Below are positions 1 to 7,059 of a DNA stretch of 15,567 nucleotides, piece by piece. Source of the stretch: DATLBY01 sp035526665 (lineage in GTDB: Bacteria; Acidobacteriota; Terriglobia; Bryobacterales; Bryobacteraceae); contig DATLBY010000151.1 in the NCBI GenBank assembly GCA_035526665.1, forward strand, positions 1-15,567, in the 5' to 3' direction. The notes under the pieces are model-generated. The model was not told the origin of the DNA. It was given only the letters and a program-made list of their open reading frames with translations, and did not search any database. Numbering within the stretch: the first letter of the stretch is position 1; the number at the start of each line of letters is the position of its first letter. Position numbers and translations under genes: made by a program.

Positions 1-1751
1 CAGACCCGTCCAGTTTGGATCGCCAGCCGGATGAGTGGAGCAGAATAGCCATCCGGGTAAGAAACGGCGAGATGCCTCCCAAAGGCGCGGCGGCCCTATC
101 GCTCGATCAGCGGGAGAGCTTTACTAACTGGATTCAGCGCAGTCTCACGGCGCATGCTTGTGCCGAAGGAGTTCAGCCGGGAGCAGCGCCGGTGCGACGC
201 TTGAACCGAAATGAGTATTCGGCCACCATGCGGGATCTCTTGCACATCAACCTGGATATCGGCCACATCCTGCCGGCCGATGGAGCGGGCGGTGAAGGCT
301 TCGATAACGCCGCCGAGACGCTGTTCCTCTCGCCGCTACACGCGGAAAAATATATGGATGGAGCCAAGTCGGCGCTGAATGCGGCGGTGACCGACGCGAA
401 GGCGCGGGCGAGGCTGATGGTCGCCAAGCCGGGAGATGGGCTGACGGCGGAGCAAGCCGCCCGCAGGATTCTGGAGGCATTTCTCCCCAGGGCATTCCGG
501 CGTCCTGCCGACGAAGCCGATCTGGCGCCTTACCTGGCTCTGTTTCAATCGGCACAAAAGCGCGGCGATACCTTTCAGGACTCGGTGGTGTTCGCACTGC
601 GCGGTGTCCTGATCTCTCCTCAGTTTCTGTTCCGCGCGGAAAGTCCGAATATGGGTCCCGAACCGCGCCTGTTGGATGATTATGCTCTCGCCTCCCGTCT
701 TTCCTACTTTCTTTGGGGCAGCATGCCGGACAGTATGTTGTTCGATCTGGCCGCGGAAGGGAAGCTGCAGAATCCCGAAGTCCTGAACTGGCAGGTGGGG
801 CGTATGCTGCGAAGCCCGAAGTCTCTCGACTCTGTCCACCATTTCGTCGAACAATGGCTCGGCACCCGGGAACTAGGGCGTAGTGTGAACCCCGATGCCA
901 AACTGTTCCCCCTGTACACCAGCGATGAGGATATGCGGGCGGATATCGGCTATCAGCCAGTCATGTTCTTCAGCGAGCTGCTGATCAAGGATCTCTCGTT
1001 ATTGAACCTGCTCGATTCGAAGTTCACCATCGCCACGGGAAAGCTGCAAAAACTCTACGGCTTAAAGGTGAAGCCGCCGCGTCCCCAGGCGTCGCAGCAG
1101 CCGCAGCGTATTGAACTGCCGGAAGACAGCCACCGCGGAGGCCTGCTGGGGATGGCCGCCGTTCTGACCGTGTCCTCGTATTCGCACCGCACCAGTCCTG
1201 TGTTGCGCGGGAAGTGGCTGCTGGATGCGATTCTGGGCACTCCGCCGCCACCGCCTCCGCCGAACGTTCCCGCGCTGGATGAGCATGCGGGCGCAGCCGC
1301 GAAAACGCTGCGCGAGCGGCTGGCGCAACACCGCGCCGACCCGGCCTGCGCCAGTTGCCATAGCCGCATCGACCCGCTGGGATTCGCTCTGGAGAACTTC
1401 GACCCGATCGGACGCTGGCGGACCACGGATGCGGAAATGGCGATCGATACGAGAGGCGAGCTGCCCGATGGGACGAAGTTTGAAGGTCCCGACCAGTTGA
1501 AGGCAGTCCTGCTCGAGCGGAAAGGCTTGTTCCTGCGGAACCTGACGCGCCGCATGCTTGGCTACGCCCTCGGCAGGGGTCTGACGCTGCGCGATTCGTG
1601 CGTGGTGGAGAGCCTCGTCAAGGACGTGGAAGCGGCGGACTACAGCGCACAGGCACTGATTCGTGGCATTGTATTGAGTATGCCGTTCCGATACCAGCAG
1701 GCGGCTCTCGCCACGCCAGCCCGGTCAAAGGGAAACAGGAGTTCACAATGA
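1..1751 (+). CDS. DUF1592/DUF1588-family c-type cytochrome-like exported protein, 5' truncated
   Basis: The reading frame is open from base 3, so the true start and the usual N-terminal signal peptide and cytochrome domain lie outside the window. Numbering from the TTG at 15 (578 residues): the end of a planctomycete-type cytochrome domain (GEMPPKG, 18-24), DUF1587 (RRLNRNEYSATMRDLL, 61-76, onward), DUF1595 (about 148-208), DUF1592 (about 216-345), DUF1588 (about 370-470) and DUF1585 (about 495-565). A c-type heme motif CASCH lies at 445-449 inside DUF1588, and a run of seven prolines at 410-416 precedes it, as is common in this family. Members are thought to be exported and heme-binding; no reaction is established. 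The gene ends in TGA inside the ATGA that starts the DUF1552 gene, so the two are translationally coupled. Identification by domain order is secure; function is unknown. Confidence 0.9.
   Translation, partial: DPSSLDRQPDEWSRIAIRVRNGEMPPKGAAALSLDQRESFTNWIQRSLTAHACAEGVQPGAAPVRRLNRNEYSATMRDLLHINLDIGHILPADGAGGEGFDNAAETLFLSPLHAEKYMDGAKSALNAAVTDAKARARLMVAKPGDGLTAEQAARRILEAFLPRAFRRPADEADLAPYLALFQSAQKRGDTFQDSVVFALRGVLISPQFLFRAESPNMGPEPRLLDDYALASRLSYFLWGSMPDSMLFDLAAEGKLQNPEVLNWQVGRMLRSPKSLDSVHHFVEQWLGTRELGRSVNPDAKLFPLYTSDEDMRADIGYQPVMFFSELLIKDLSLLNLLDSKFTIATGKLQKLYGLKVKPPRPQASQQPQRIELPEDSHRGGLLGMAAVLTVSSYSHRTSPVLRGKWLLDAILGTPPPPPPPNVPALDEHAGAAAKTLRERLAQHRADPACASCHSRIDPLGFALENFDPIGRWRTTDAEMAIDTRGELPDGTKFEGPDQLKAVLLERKGLFLRNLTRRMLGYALGRGLTLRDSCVVESLVKDVEAADYSAQALIRGIVLSMPFRYQQAALATPARSKGNRSSQ
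1737..1741 (+). promoter_or_regulatory. Ribosome binding site deciding the DUF1552 gene start
   Basis: AGGAG lies six bases before the ATG at 1748. It supports that start over the GTG-type codon at 1598, which would extend the protein by 50 residues deep into the upstream gene and bury the Tat signal. Confidence 0.75.
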
Positions 1752-3088
1752 AGACACGCCAGCCGATTTCCCGTAGAACCATTCTTCGAGGAGCCGGCGC
1801 CAGTCTCGCGCTTCCATGGCTTGAGGCGATGCTGCCCGCGGCTCGTGCCGCCACGGGCGCGGCAAGACCTCCGGTTCGTTTGGCGGTGTTGTACATGGCT
1901 AACGGAGTCAACACCAAGATGTGGACCCCGGAAGGGCAGGGCCGCGACTTCCAGCTCTCCCCGACGCTTCAGCCCCTACAGGACTTGAAGGACCAGGTGC
2001 TGGTGCTCAGCAATCTGTGGAATGCGGCGTCCAAGGGCGGTGATGGACACTACGTCAAGGAATCGAGCATTCTCACCTGCACCACCATCACCAAGACGCT
2101 CGGCGTGGATTTGAATATCCACGGCGTCTCCATGGACCAGTTGGCGGCGCAGAAAGTGGCCGACCAGACGCCGATTCCATCGCTCGAGCTGGCCATTGAA
2201 CCCGAGTCGACCGGGGTGGATGGAAACGTCGGGTACACGCGCGTCTACGGCTGTCATATTGCCTGGAGCGGGCCCACCACTCCGCTGCCCAGAGAGATCA
2301 ATCCCAGGTCGGTTTACGAGCGGCTGTTCCGGGCCTCCACGCCGCAAACGAATTCCGGCAAGCAGGATGCTTTGCTTCTCGACCGCGTTCTGGGGGAGGC
2401 CAACAGGCTTCGCGGTGAGGTAGGCAGCGCCGACCGGGGACGGATCGATGAGTATCTGGCGGTGGTGCGATCGCTGGAGCAGCGGCTGGAACGCAGTAAT
2501 ACTCCCGGCCGAAATCCATGGAAGCCGCGTGTGCCGCTGGATTCCGTAGCTGTGCCCACCGAGGATCCGAAAGATCATGCCGAGCACGTGCGTCTGATGC
2601 TGGATATGATTGCTTTGGCGTTCCAAAGCGATACGACTCGCGTTAGTACATTCATGTTCGGGAACGCGGTCAGCAACCGAAATTTCCGTTTTCTGGACGG
2701 CGTCACGGGAGCTCATCACGAGATGTCCCATCATGCCAACGATGCCGACAAGCTACGCCAGTATCAATTGATTAACCGCTGGCATGTGGAGCAGTATGCA
2801 TATCTGCTCCGCAAATTGCAGAGTATGAAGGAAGGGGAAGGGACCGTCCTGGATAATTCCATGGTGCTCTTTGGCTCGGCTCTTAGTGATGGCAATAAGC
2901 ACGACCCGCACCGGCTCCCGCTGGTTTTGGGAGGTCGCGGGGGTGGGCGTCTGGCGAGCGGTCAGCATTTGGTCTACAGCGAAGATACGGCGGCAGCGAA
3001 TCTTTACGTGTCCATGCTGGACGCCTTCGGTGCTCCGCTGGAGCGATTTGCCGATAGTACCGGCCCGCTTCCCGGGGTACTCGCGTAG
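1748..3088 (+). CDS. DUF1552 (HXXSHH family) protein with Tat signal
   Basis: The protein has 446 residues from the ATG at 1748. The N-terminus is a twin-arginine signal: SRRTILRG at 8-15, a hydrophobic stretch, and a likely cleavage site after ARA (about 32-34). This predicts folding in the cytoplasm, often with a cofactor or metal, before export. The family signature HXXSHH is seen as HEMSHH at 324-329 and may bind metal, although no function is proven for the family. The fold resembles the DUF1501/sulfatase-like group found beside cytochrome proteins (inference from family knowledge). It overlaps the preceding DUF1592-family gene by four bases (ATGA), the standard genomic partner of this family, so the two products probably act together in the periplasm. 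A longer version starting at 1598 is unlikely because it would place the signal peptide internally. Confidence 0.92.
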   Translation: MKTRQPISRRTILRGAGASLALPWLEAMLPAARAATGAARPPVRLAVLYMANGVNTKMWTPEGQGRDFQLSPTLQPLQDLKDQVLVLSNLWNAASKGGDGHYVKESSILTCTTITKTLGVDLNIHGVSMDQLAAQKVADQTPIPSLELAIEPESTGVDGNVGYTRVYGCHIAWSGPTTPLPREINPRSVYERLFRASTPQTNSGKQDALLLDRVLGEANRLRGEVGSADRGRIDEYLAVVRSLEQRLERSNTPGRNPWKPRVPLDSVAVPTEDPKDHAEHVRLMLDMIALAFQSDTTRVSTFMFGNAVSNRNFRFLDGVTGAHHEMSHHANDADKLRQYQLINRWHVEQYAYLLRKLQSMKEGEGTVLDNSMVLFGSALSDGNKHDPHRLPLVLGGRGGGRLASGQHLVYSEDTAAANLYVSMLDAFGAPLERFADSTGPLPGVLA

Positions 3089-3095
3089 GAACGGT

Positions 3096-3470
3096 ATGTG
3101 GAAGCTGCTTTTGTTTCCCGTCTTGACGCTGGCAGCGTTTAGCGCCGATTTAACCGGCACGTGGGCCGGCCAGACTATTAATGCGCGGGGCGAGGTTCAG
3201 GATGTCAGTTTTCAGTTCAAGCAGAATGGAAATCTACTCACCGGCAAAATGTATAACGATAACGGGGATATGCCCATCGCCGACGGCGCCATCTCCGGCG
3301 ATGCGATCAACTTTTCAGTCATAACGGGTGGAGAGCAGAAGAAAGCGAAGTATAGCGGCACGATTCGCGGCAACGAAGTTAAGTTGCAGCGCGAGAGCAG
3401 TCAGGACGCCAAGGATACCGGCACGAAACAGGAACCTGCGCCGCCTTTCATCGTAAAGCGTATGACCTAA
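3096..3470 (+). CDS. Small secreted beta-rich (lipocalin-like) hypothetical protein
   Basis: The protein has 124 residues. It starts at an ATG seven bases after the DUF1552 stop, with AGGA five bases before it. Residues 1-17 form a short signal peptide (MWKLLLFPVLTLAAFSA). The mature part begins DLTGTWAG and alternates short hydrophobic strands with Gly/Asn/Asp turns (for example GNLLTGKMYNDNGD and GAISGDAINFSV). This is the pattern of small beta-barrel or lipocalin-like domains common in acidobacterial secreted proteins. It has no cysteine and no catalytic motif that I recognise. Its position suggests it is the last gene of the DUF1592-DUF1552 transcript. A longer in-frame ORF beginning at 2871 runs inside the DUF1552 gene and is rejected in favour of the signal-peptide start. 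Function unknown. Confidence 0.75.
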   Translation: MWKLLLFPVLTLAAFSADLTGTWAGQTINARGEVQDVSFQFKQNGNLLTGKMYNDNGDMPIADGAISGDAINFSVITGGEQKKAKYSGTIRGNEVKLQRESSQDAKDTGTKQEPAPPFIVKRMT

Positions 3471-3472
3471 TT

Positions 3473-3510
3473 CAAAAAAATCGGCTGCCTCCCAGGGGGG
3501 AGAGGCAGCC
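3473..3510 (-). terminator. Rho-independent terminator of the DUF4331 gene
   Basis: A nine-base-pair GC-rich stem (GGCTGCCTC at 3483-3491 against GAGGCAGCC at 3502-3510) is followed, reading on the minus strand, by GA and seven T (3474-3480). It lies 15 bases beyond the stop of the minus-strand gene. There is no T tract on the plus-strand side, so it should terminate mainly leftward transcription. Confidence 0.85.
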
Positions 3511-3525
3511 AGTGCATGAGAACAG

Positions 3526-5142
3526 TTATTTACCTACGCACTCCAGCGGGTTGTTAACGCACTCAATCGAGCCGTAGTCTTTGGGTGTGGCACCCGGCTC
3601 CATTTTTACTATGCGTGTGCCCGGCTGGGCGAAGGCGACGTAGGGGAACGTTTCCTGATAGGGAACATCGTTCATATTCACGCCATCGCCAATCGAATTG
3701 TGCGGGAAACCATTGAAGGGCGCTCCCGCCAAAACTCCCGCGACGGCCCGCAGCGCAATGTCGGTAACGTCATCCGAGACGCGGCGTCCATTCGGCCAGC
3801 CGGCGAGATCGCCACCCAGGACACCCAGACGGCTCCGGGAACTGCTCGAAGCCGGAGGAATGGCGGTGTTCAAACGAAGCATATCGGCGATTGGACCCTT
3901 GGGAGTACCGGCCGCGGCAATCGGCGGAAGGTACTGGACCAGTAACAGGAGGTCAGTGCGGGGTGCATTCGGCACCGGGATCCCGTATACCGCATTGATG
4001 GCTCGTGCGAGCACCGGATCCAGCGCGAAATTTGCATACTGGCTGTCATCCTTGGGCTCACCCATGCTCCACTTGTCTTTCGAACCTGTGCCAATAATCA
4101 CCTCATTAATCAGCGGATTGCCCATGCGTTGAATCTGCCGGTACTGGGTGGGTTCCATCGAGGTGGAGGCTGTTTCATCGGGCGACCGGCGAACAGTGGT
4201 GCGCGGACGGGAAGTAGTTGCCCACGTGCCGATGGTGGAGCGTGGATCGCTGGCCGGAAACTGATTGCTGTCCCGAAGCAGCATCGCGATAGGTACTTCC
4301 AATGCAATCGTGTTTACGTTGTACCCGGCTACGCTGTCGGGAGCGAAGTTATTCTTGTCATTTCCATCCTGTTGCGAGGTCAGCACCCCGGCTACTCCGC
4401 TGGGGAAGTTGCCGCGGAAGTTCAAACTGTCAAATACACCCCCAAGATCGATGTAGAAGGGATCGTCCACGGTACCCGCGAAGCTGCGCATGCCGGAACT
4501 TAGGGAATAGATACCCTGTTTGGCGAGCGCGGTGTAATTCGGCATGGTCCGGGGACCTACGTTACTCGGAACGGCGAACAGTTTTTTGCCGCCGGTAATG
4601 TCGGTTCTAACCGCTGATTCGCCCGAGCCCTTTACCAACGTGATGGTGTAGGTTTGCCGGAGGCTGAAACCCTCCGAACCTTTTCCGTCCAGCGCTGTAA
4701 TCGCCGGAGGGATTACCAGACCCTGGGGAGCCGGCGCGCCGGCCGCGGTTTGCGGTGCGTTCCCTGGCGCGGAGATTCCGGAGCCGGCTCCGATAAAGCC
4801 CGTGAACAGGCCGGGAGCGCGGATTTCCGTCTGGAAGCGAAACTCAAAAGTTACGTCCGCGACGGCGTCATTATTGTTGTCGATCTTCATCGCATAAACG
4901 ATGTCGGGATCGAATGGAAAGTAGTTAGGTCCGTTGCCTGGATCCAGCAATGGGTCGACGTTCAAAAGGAACGTGACCTTAGACGGATCGTCATAGCTGA
5001 CGAACGCATACCAGTCGGTTATGTCGGCGGCCCGGTCAAGCGCCGTGATGGGCGCTTCCCTGTGGCTTGCCGCAAACGAGCTGACCGGACCAACCAGAAT
5101 CATCGTCATTAAAACTGCGATGAACCCTCTGAGCGTTTGCAT
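3526..5142 (-). CDS. Secreted DUF4331 family protein
   Basis: The protein has 538 residues with a Sec-type signal peptide (hydrophobic core about 7-20, likely cleavage near SSFA, 21-24). The mature N-terminus carries the family hallmark SHREAP (26-31), followed by DWYAFVSYDDPSKVTF and an Asp/Asn-rich turn (KIDNNNDAVAD, 86-96) that could bind calcium. The C-terminal family motif GWPNGRRVSDDVTDI is at 448-462. Two cysteines close to the end (528, 535) could form a disulfide outside the cytoplasm. The middle section (about 310-330) is Arg/Ser/Thr-rich and looks like a loop insertion. The family is widespread in Acidobacteria and other soil bacteria and has no assigned function. The gene stands alone: it converges on the preceding exported-protein unit and diverges from selD. 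A strong GAGGAG ribosome binding site precedes the ATG. Confidence 0.88.
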   Translation of the reverse strand: MQTLRGFIAVLMTMILVGPVSSFAASHREAPITALDRAADITDWYAFVSYDDPSKVTFLLNVDPLLDPGNGPNYFPFDPDIVYAMKIDNNNDAVADVTFEFRFQTEIRAPGLFTGFIGAGSGISAPGNAPQTAAGAPAPQGLVIPPAITALDGKGSEGFSLRQTYTITLVKGSGESAVRTDITGGKKLFAVPSNVGPRTMPNYTALAKQGIYSLSSGMRSFAGTVDDPFYIDLGGVFDSLNFRGNFPSGVAGVLTSQQDGNDKNNFAPDSVAGYNVNTIALEVPIAMLLRDSNQFPASDPRSTIGTWATTSRPRTTVRRSPDETASTSMEPTQYRQIQRMGNPLINEVIIGTGSKDKWSMGEPKDDSQYANFALDPVLARAINAVYGIPVPNAPRTDLLLLVQYLPPIAAAGTPKGPIADMLRLNTAIPPASSSSRSRLGVLGGDLAGWPNGRRVSDDVTDIALRAVAGVLAGAPFNGFPHNSIGDGVNMNDVPYQETFPYVAFAQPGTRIVKMEPGATPKDYGSIECVNNPLECVGK

Positions 5143-5279
5143 GTTTTCTCCTCGAAATAAGTGGAACGAATGGAAGGGTGAACTTCAACTCTCCCACTAG
5201 GCTGTACGTCATAATCCTATTTTTGGATTGCAAAATCGCTTCGGTTTGCATTTTTGACTGCCTCCCTTAGACTGAAGAG
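5143..5279. promoter_or_regulatory. Divergent intergenic region with a short dyad
   Basis: This 137-base region must hold promoters for both the DUF4331 gene (leftward) and selD (rightward). It is clearly more AT-rich than the flanking genes around 5210-5256. I see a 6-base inverted repeat, TGCAAA (5229-5234) and TTTGCA (5245-5250) with ten bases between, which could be an operator. A CATAAT hexamer at 5210-5215 could be a plus-strand -10 element but has no convincing -35 partner. None of these is decisive. Confidence 0.3.
5148..5153 (-). promoter_or_regulatory. Ribosome binding site of the DUF4331 gene
   Basis: On the minus strand GAGGAG lies five bases upstream of the ATG at 5142. It is one of the strongest Shine-Dalgarno sequences in the window and fixes the start. 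Confidence 0.8.
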
Positions 5280-6302
5280 GTGCCCGATCGCAAATTGACG
5301 GCGCATGTCAAAGCGGCCGGTTGAGCCTCGAAGTTGAGTCCAAAGGTTTTGGACCAGGTGCTTTCCCGGATCCCGCGCGTGCGCGATGAGAACGTTTTAG
5401 TAGGGTTTGAGACGTCCGACGATGCCGGCGTATACAAGCTGACGCCGGAGTGTGCCCTGGTGCAAACATTGGACTTTTTCACTCCAATCGTCGACGATCC
5501 AGAAACCTTTGGAGCGATTGCGGCTGCCAACTCCTTAAGCGACGTGTACGCCATGGGAGGCAGGCCGGTCACTGCCATGTCGATCCTCGCCTATCCCGGT
5601 AAGGGTGACTTGGAAGATCTGCACTCGATCCTGCTCGGGGGCGCCGGCAAGATGCGCGAGGCAGGCTGTGTGATCCTGGGCGGACATAGCGTGAACGATG
5701 ACGAGATCAAGTTTGGCTATTCGGTCACGGGTACCGTGCATCCGGATCGCGTTTTCCGGAACTCGGGAGCCCGCGCCGGAGACGTCCTGGTCTACACCAA
5801 GCTCCTGGGGACCGGCATTATCTCGACGGCCTTGAAGCGCGGCATCGCGAGCGAAGCCCACGTGTCGGCCTCCATAGAGTCCATGTTGCTGTTGAACCGC
5901 GCGGCGGGCGAGGCCATGCTGGACCTGGATGTTCATGCCTGCACCGACATCACTGGTTTCGGGCTGCTAGGCCATGCGCGTGAAATGGCGGCCGGCAGCG
6001 GTGTCACCCTGGAAATCGAAGCCGGCAGCGTGGAGCTTTTGCCCGGCGCGCTGGAGTATGCGAGGCGGGGTGCCGTTCCGGCAGGACTGCTCAACAATAT
6101 GGAATTCGTCCAATCCTGCGTCCTGGAGGCGGACGCGCTGCCGGACGATCTGGTGAAGCTCCTGTACGACCCACAAACCTCCGGCGGACTGCTGGTCTCC
6201 TTGCCCGCGAAAGACGCTTTGCTGCTGGAATCGCGCTACCCCGGCGCATACAGAATAGGACGAGTGACTCCGCTCCAGGCCAAGCCCATTCATCTCCTAT
6301 GA
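5280..6302 (+). CDS. selD: Selenophosphate synthetase, selenocysteine-containing (in-frame UGA at 5322-5324)
   Basis: SelD makes selenophosphate from selenide and ATP, the Se donor for selenocysteine synthesis (SelA) and tRNA 2-selenouridine (SelU). The conventional ORF starts at a TTG (5334) and lacks the active-site segment. Reading the same frame from GTG at 5280 gives 340 residues (E. coli SelD has 347) with one internal TGA. The new N-terminus MPDRKLTAHVKAAGUASKL matches the family's LT...GCxxK motif, and the UGA (residue 15) falls where E. coli has catalytic Cys17; Lys18 matches E. coli Lys20. Other signatures: TDDAG-like SDDAGVY, DFFTPIVDDP, SDVYAMGG, GGHSVND, TDITGFGLLGH and DPQTSGGLL. 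An in-frame TAG at 5268 limits starts to GTG 5280 or TTG 5295; neither has an ideally spaced ribosome site (GAAGAGG at 5274-5280). The stop overlaps the pyrF start by ATGA. A pseudogene or Cys-to-stop mutation is the alternative, but the rest of the frame is intact. Confidence 0.93.
5325..5358 (+). promoter_or_regulatory. Putative bacterial SECIS element in selD
   Basis: Directly after the UGA codon there is a nine-base spacer and then a stem-loop. GTCCAAA (5338-5344) pairs perfectly with TTTGGAC (5348-5354) around a GGT loop. The stem continues below a bulged A (5337) with G36-C55, T35-A56 and T34-G57 (last two digits of the 53xx positions). Bacterial SECIS hairpins bind SelB, start close behind the UGA and expose G and U in the apical loop; here the loop is 20 bases after the UGA and contains GGU. 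The bulged U known from E. coli fdhF is not seen at the same position. The pairing is read directly; SECIS function is inferred. Confidence 0.7.
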
Positions 6303-7000
6303 CAGACCATCGTATTATCGTGGCGCTCGACGTCCAAACGGCGGGCGAGGCTAAAGACACCGTTAAGCGGCTGGGAGACTCCGTCAGTTTCTATAAGGTC
6401 GGCATGGAGCTGTATGCTGCCGCCGGCATGGACCTGGTGCGCGAGCTGATGGGCGCAGGCAAGCAGATCTTCCTGGACCTGAAATTCTACGACATCGGGG
6501 AGACGGTGAAACGCGCAGTAGTGCAGGTCGCCGCCAGCGGCGTGGATTTTTTGACCATCCACGCTGTCCCCCAGGTGATGCGCGCGGCGGTCGAGGGCCG
6601 GGCAGGCTCGCCCCTAAAGCTGCTTGCCGTGACCGTGCTCACGAGTTTCGATCAGATGGACCTGGCGGCGGACGGCTACACCTGTTCGGTGCCGGACCTG
6701 GTGGCGCTCCGGGTACGGAATGCAATGACAGCAGGTGTGGATGGCATTGTCTGCTCTCCGTTGGAAGTGGCGGCGGTGCGACGGATTGCGGGGCCCGGGG
6801 CCATCCTGGTGACGCCGGGAGTCCGGTCCGCGGGTGCGGCCACGGGAGATCAGAAACGTGTCGCGACGCCCGGCCAGGCGCTTGCGAACGGCGCGGATTA
6901 CCTGGTGATCGGACGCCAAATTACTCGCGCCGCCGACCCAAAATCGGAAGTCGCGCGCATTCTGGAGGAACTCCCCCTTTCAGTGCGGGGCAACTGTTAA
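6299..7000 (+). CDS. pyrF: Orotidine 5'-phosphate decarboxylase
   Basis: PyrF decarboxylates OMP to UMP, the last step of de novo pyrimidine synthesis. The product has 233 residues, the normal bacterial length for the type 1 family. Catalytic residues are visible: Asp11 in the first strand (IVALDV), Lys33 (FYKVGMEL) and the hallmark DLKFYDI with Asp60, Lys62 and Asp65. The phosphate-binding end is also present: TPGVR (172-176), GDQKR (183-187) and GRQIT with Arg206. The ATG overlaps the selD stop as ATGA and has no good ribosome site of its own, so translation probably depends on termination of selD. This couples pyrimidine synthesis to readthrough of a Sec-containing gene, which is an unusual pairing. 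Identification is very secure. Confidence 0.96.
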   Translation: MTDHRIIVALDVQTAGEAKDTVKRLGDSVSFYKVGMELYAAAGMDLVRELMGAGKQIFLDLKFYDIGETVKRAVVQVAASGVDFLTIHAVPQVMRAAVEGRAGSPLKLLAVTVLTSFDQMDLAADGYTCSVPDLVALRVRNAMTAGVDGIVCSPLEVAAVRRIAGPGAILVTPGVRSAGAATGDQKRVATPGQALANGADYLVIGRQITRAADPKSEVARILEELPLSVRGNC

Positions 7001-7015
7001 AAAAAACTAAGCGCT

Positions 7016-7043
7016 TTGACACGGGCGCAACGTGTGATAGTTT
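7016..7043 (+). promoter_or_regulatory. Sigma-70-type promoter of the TrmB-family regulator
   Basis: A perfect -35 hexamer TTGACA (7016-7021) is followed at 16 bases by TAGTTT (7038-7043), with the overlapping GATAGT (7036-7041) as an alternative -10. It lies in an AT-rich gap after the pyrF stop. Transcription would begin near 7050, only about ten bases before the ATG at 7060, so the leader would be very short. Confidence 0.55.
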
Positions 7044-7059
7044 ATTGCCTGAAATCCAG

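Noticed and set aside
1598..1747. Upstream extension of the DUF1552 gene
   Set aside because: It overlaps the preceding gene by 150 bases and would place the Tat signal internally, while ATG 1748 has a good ribosome site.
1976..2734. 252-residue open frame antisense to the DUF1552 gene
   Set aside because: It is rich in His, Arg and Gln without motifs and mirrors the codon pattern of the sense gene.
3471..3510. Hairpin as terminator of the plus-strand DUF1592-DUF1552 unit
   Set aside because: The T tract exists only on the minus strand; on the plus strand the hairpin is followed by a mixed sequence.
5322..5324. TGA as a nonsense mutation making selD a pseudogene
   Set aside because: The remaining frame is intact with all motifs, the TGA is at the one position where Sec is known in this family, and a SECIS-like hairpin follows.
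5334..5336. TTG as the true start of selD
   Set aside because: It would remove the catalytic Cys/Sec and the conserved LT...G segment that is present immediately upstream in frame, so it is at most an internal start.
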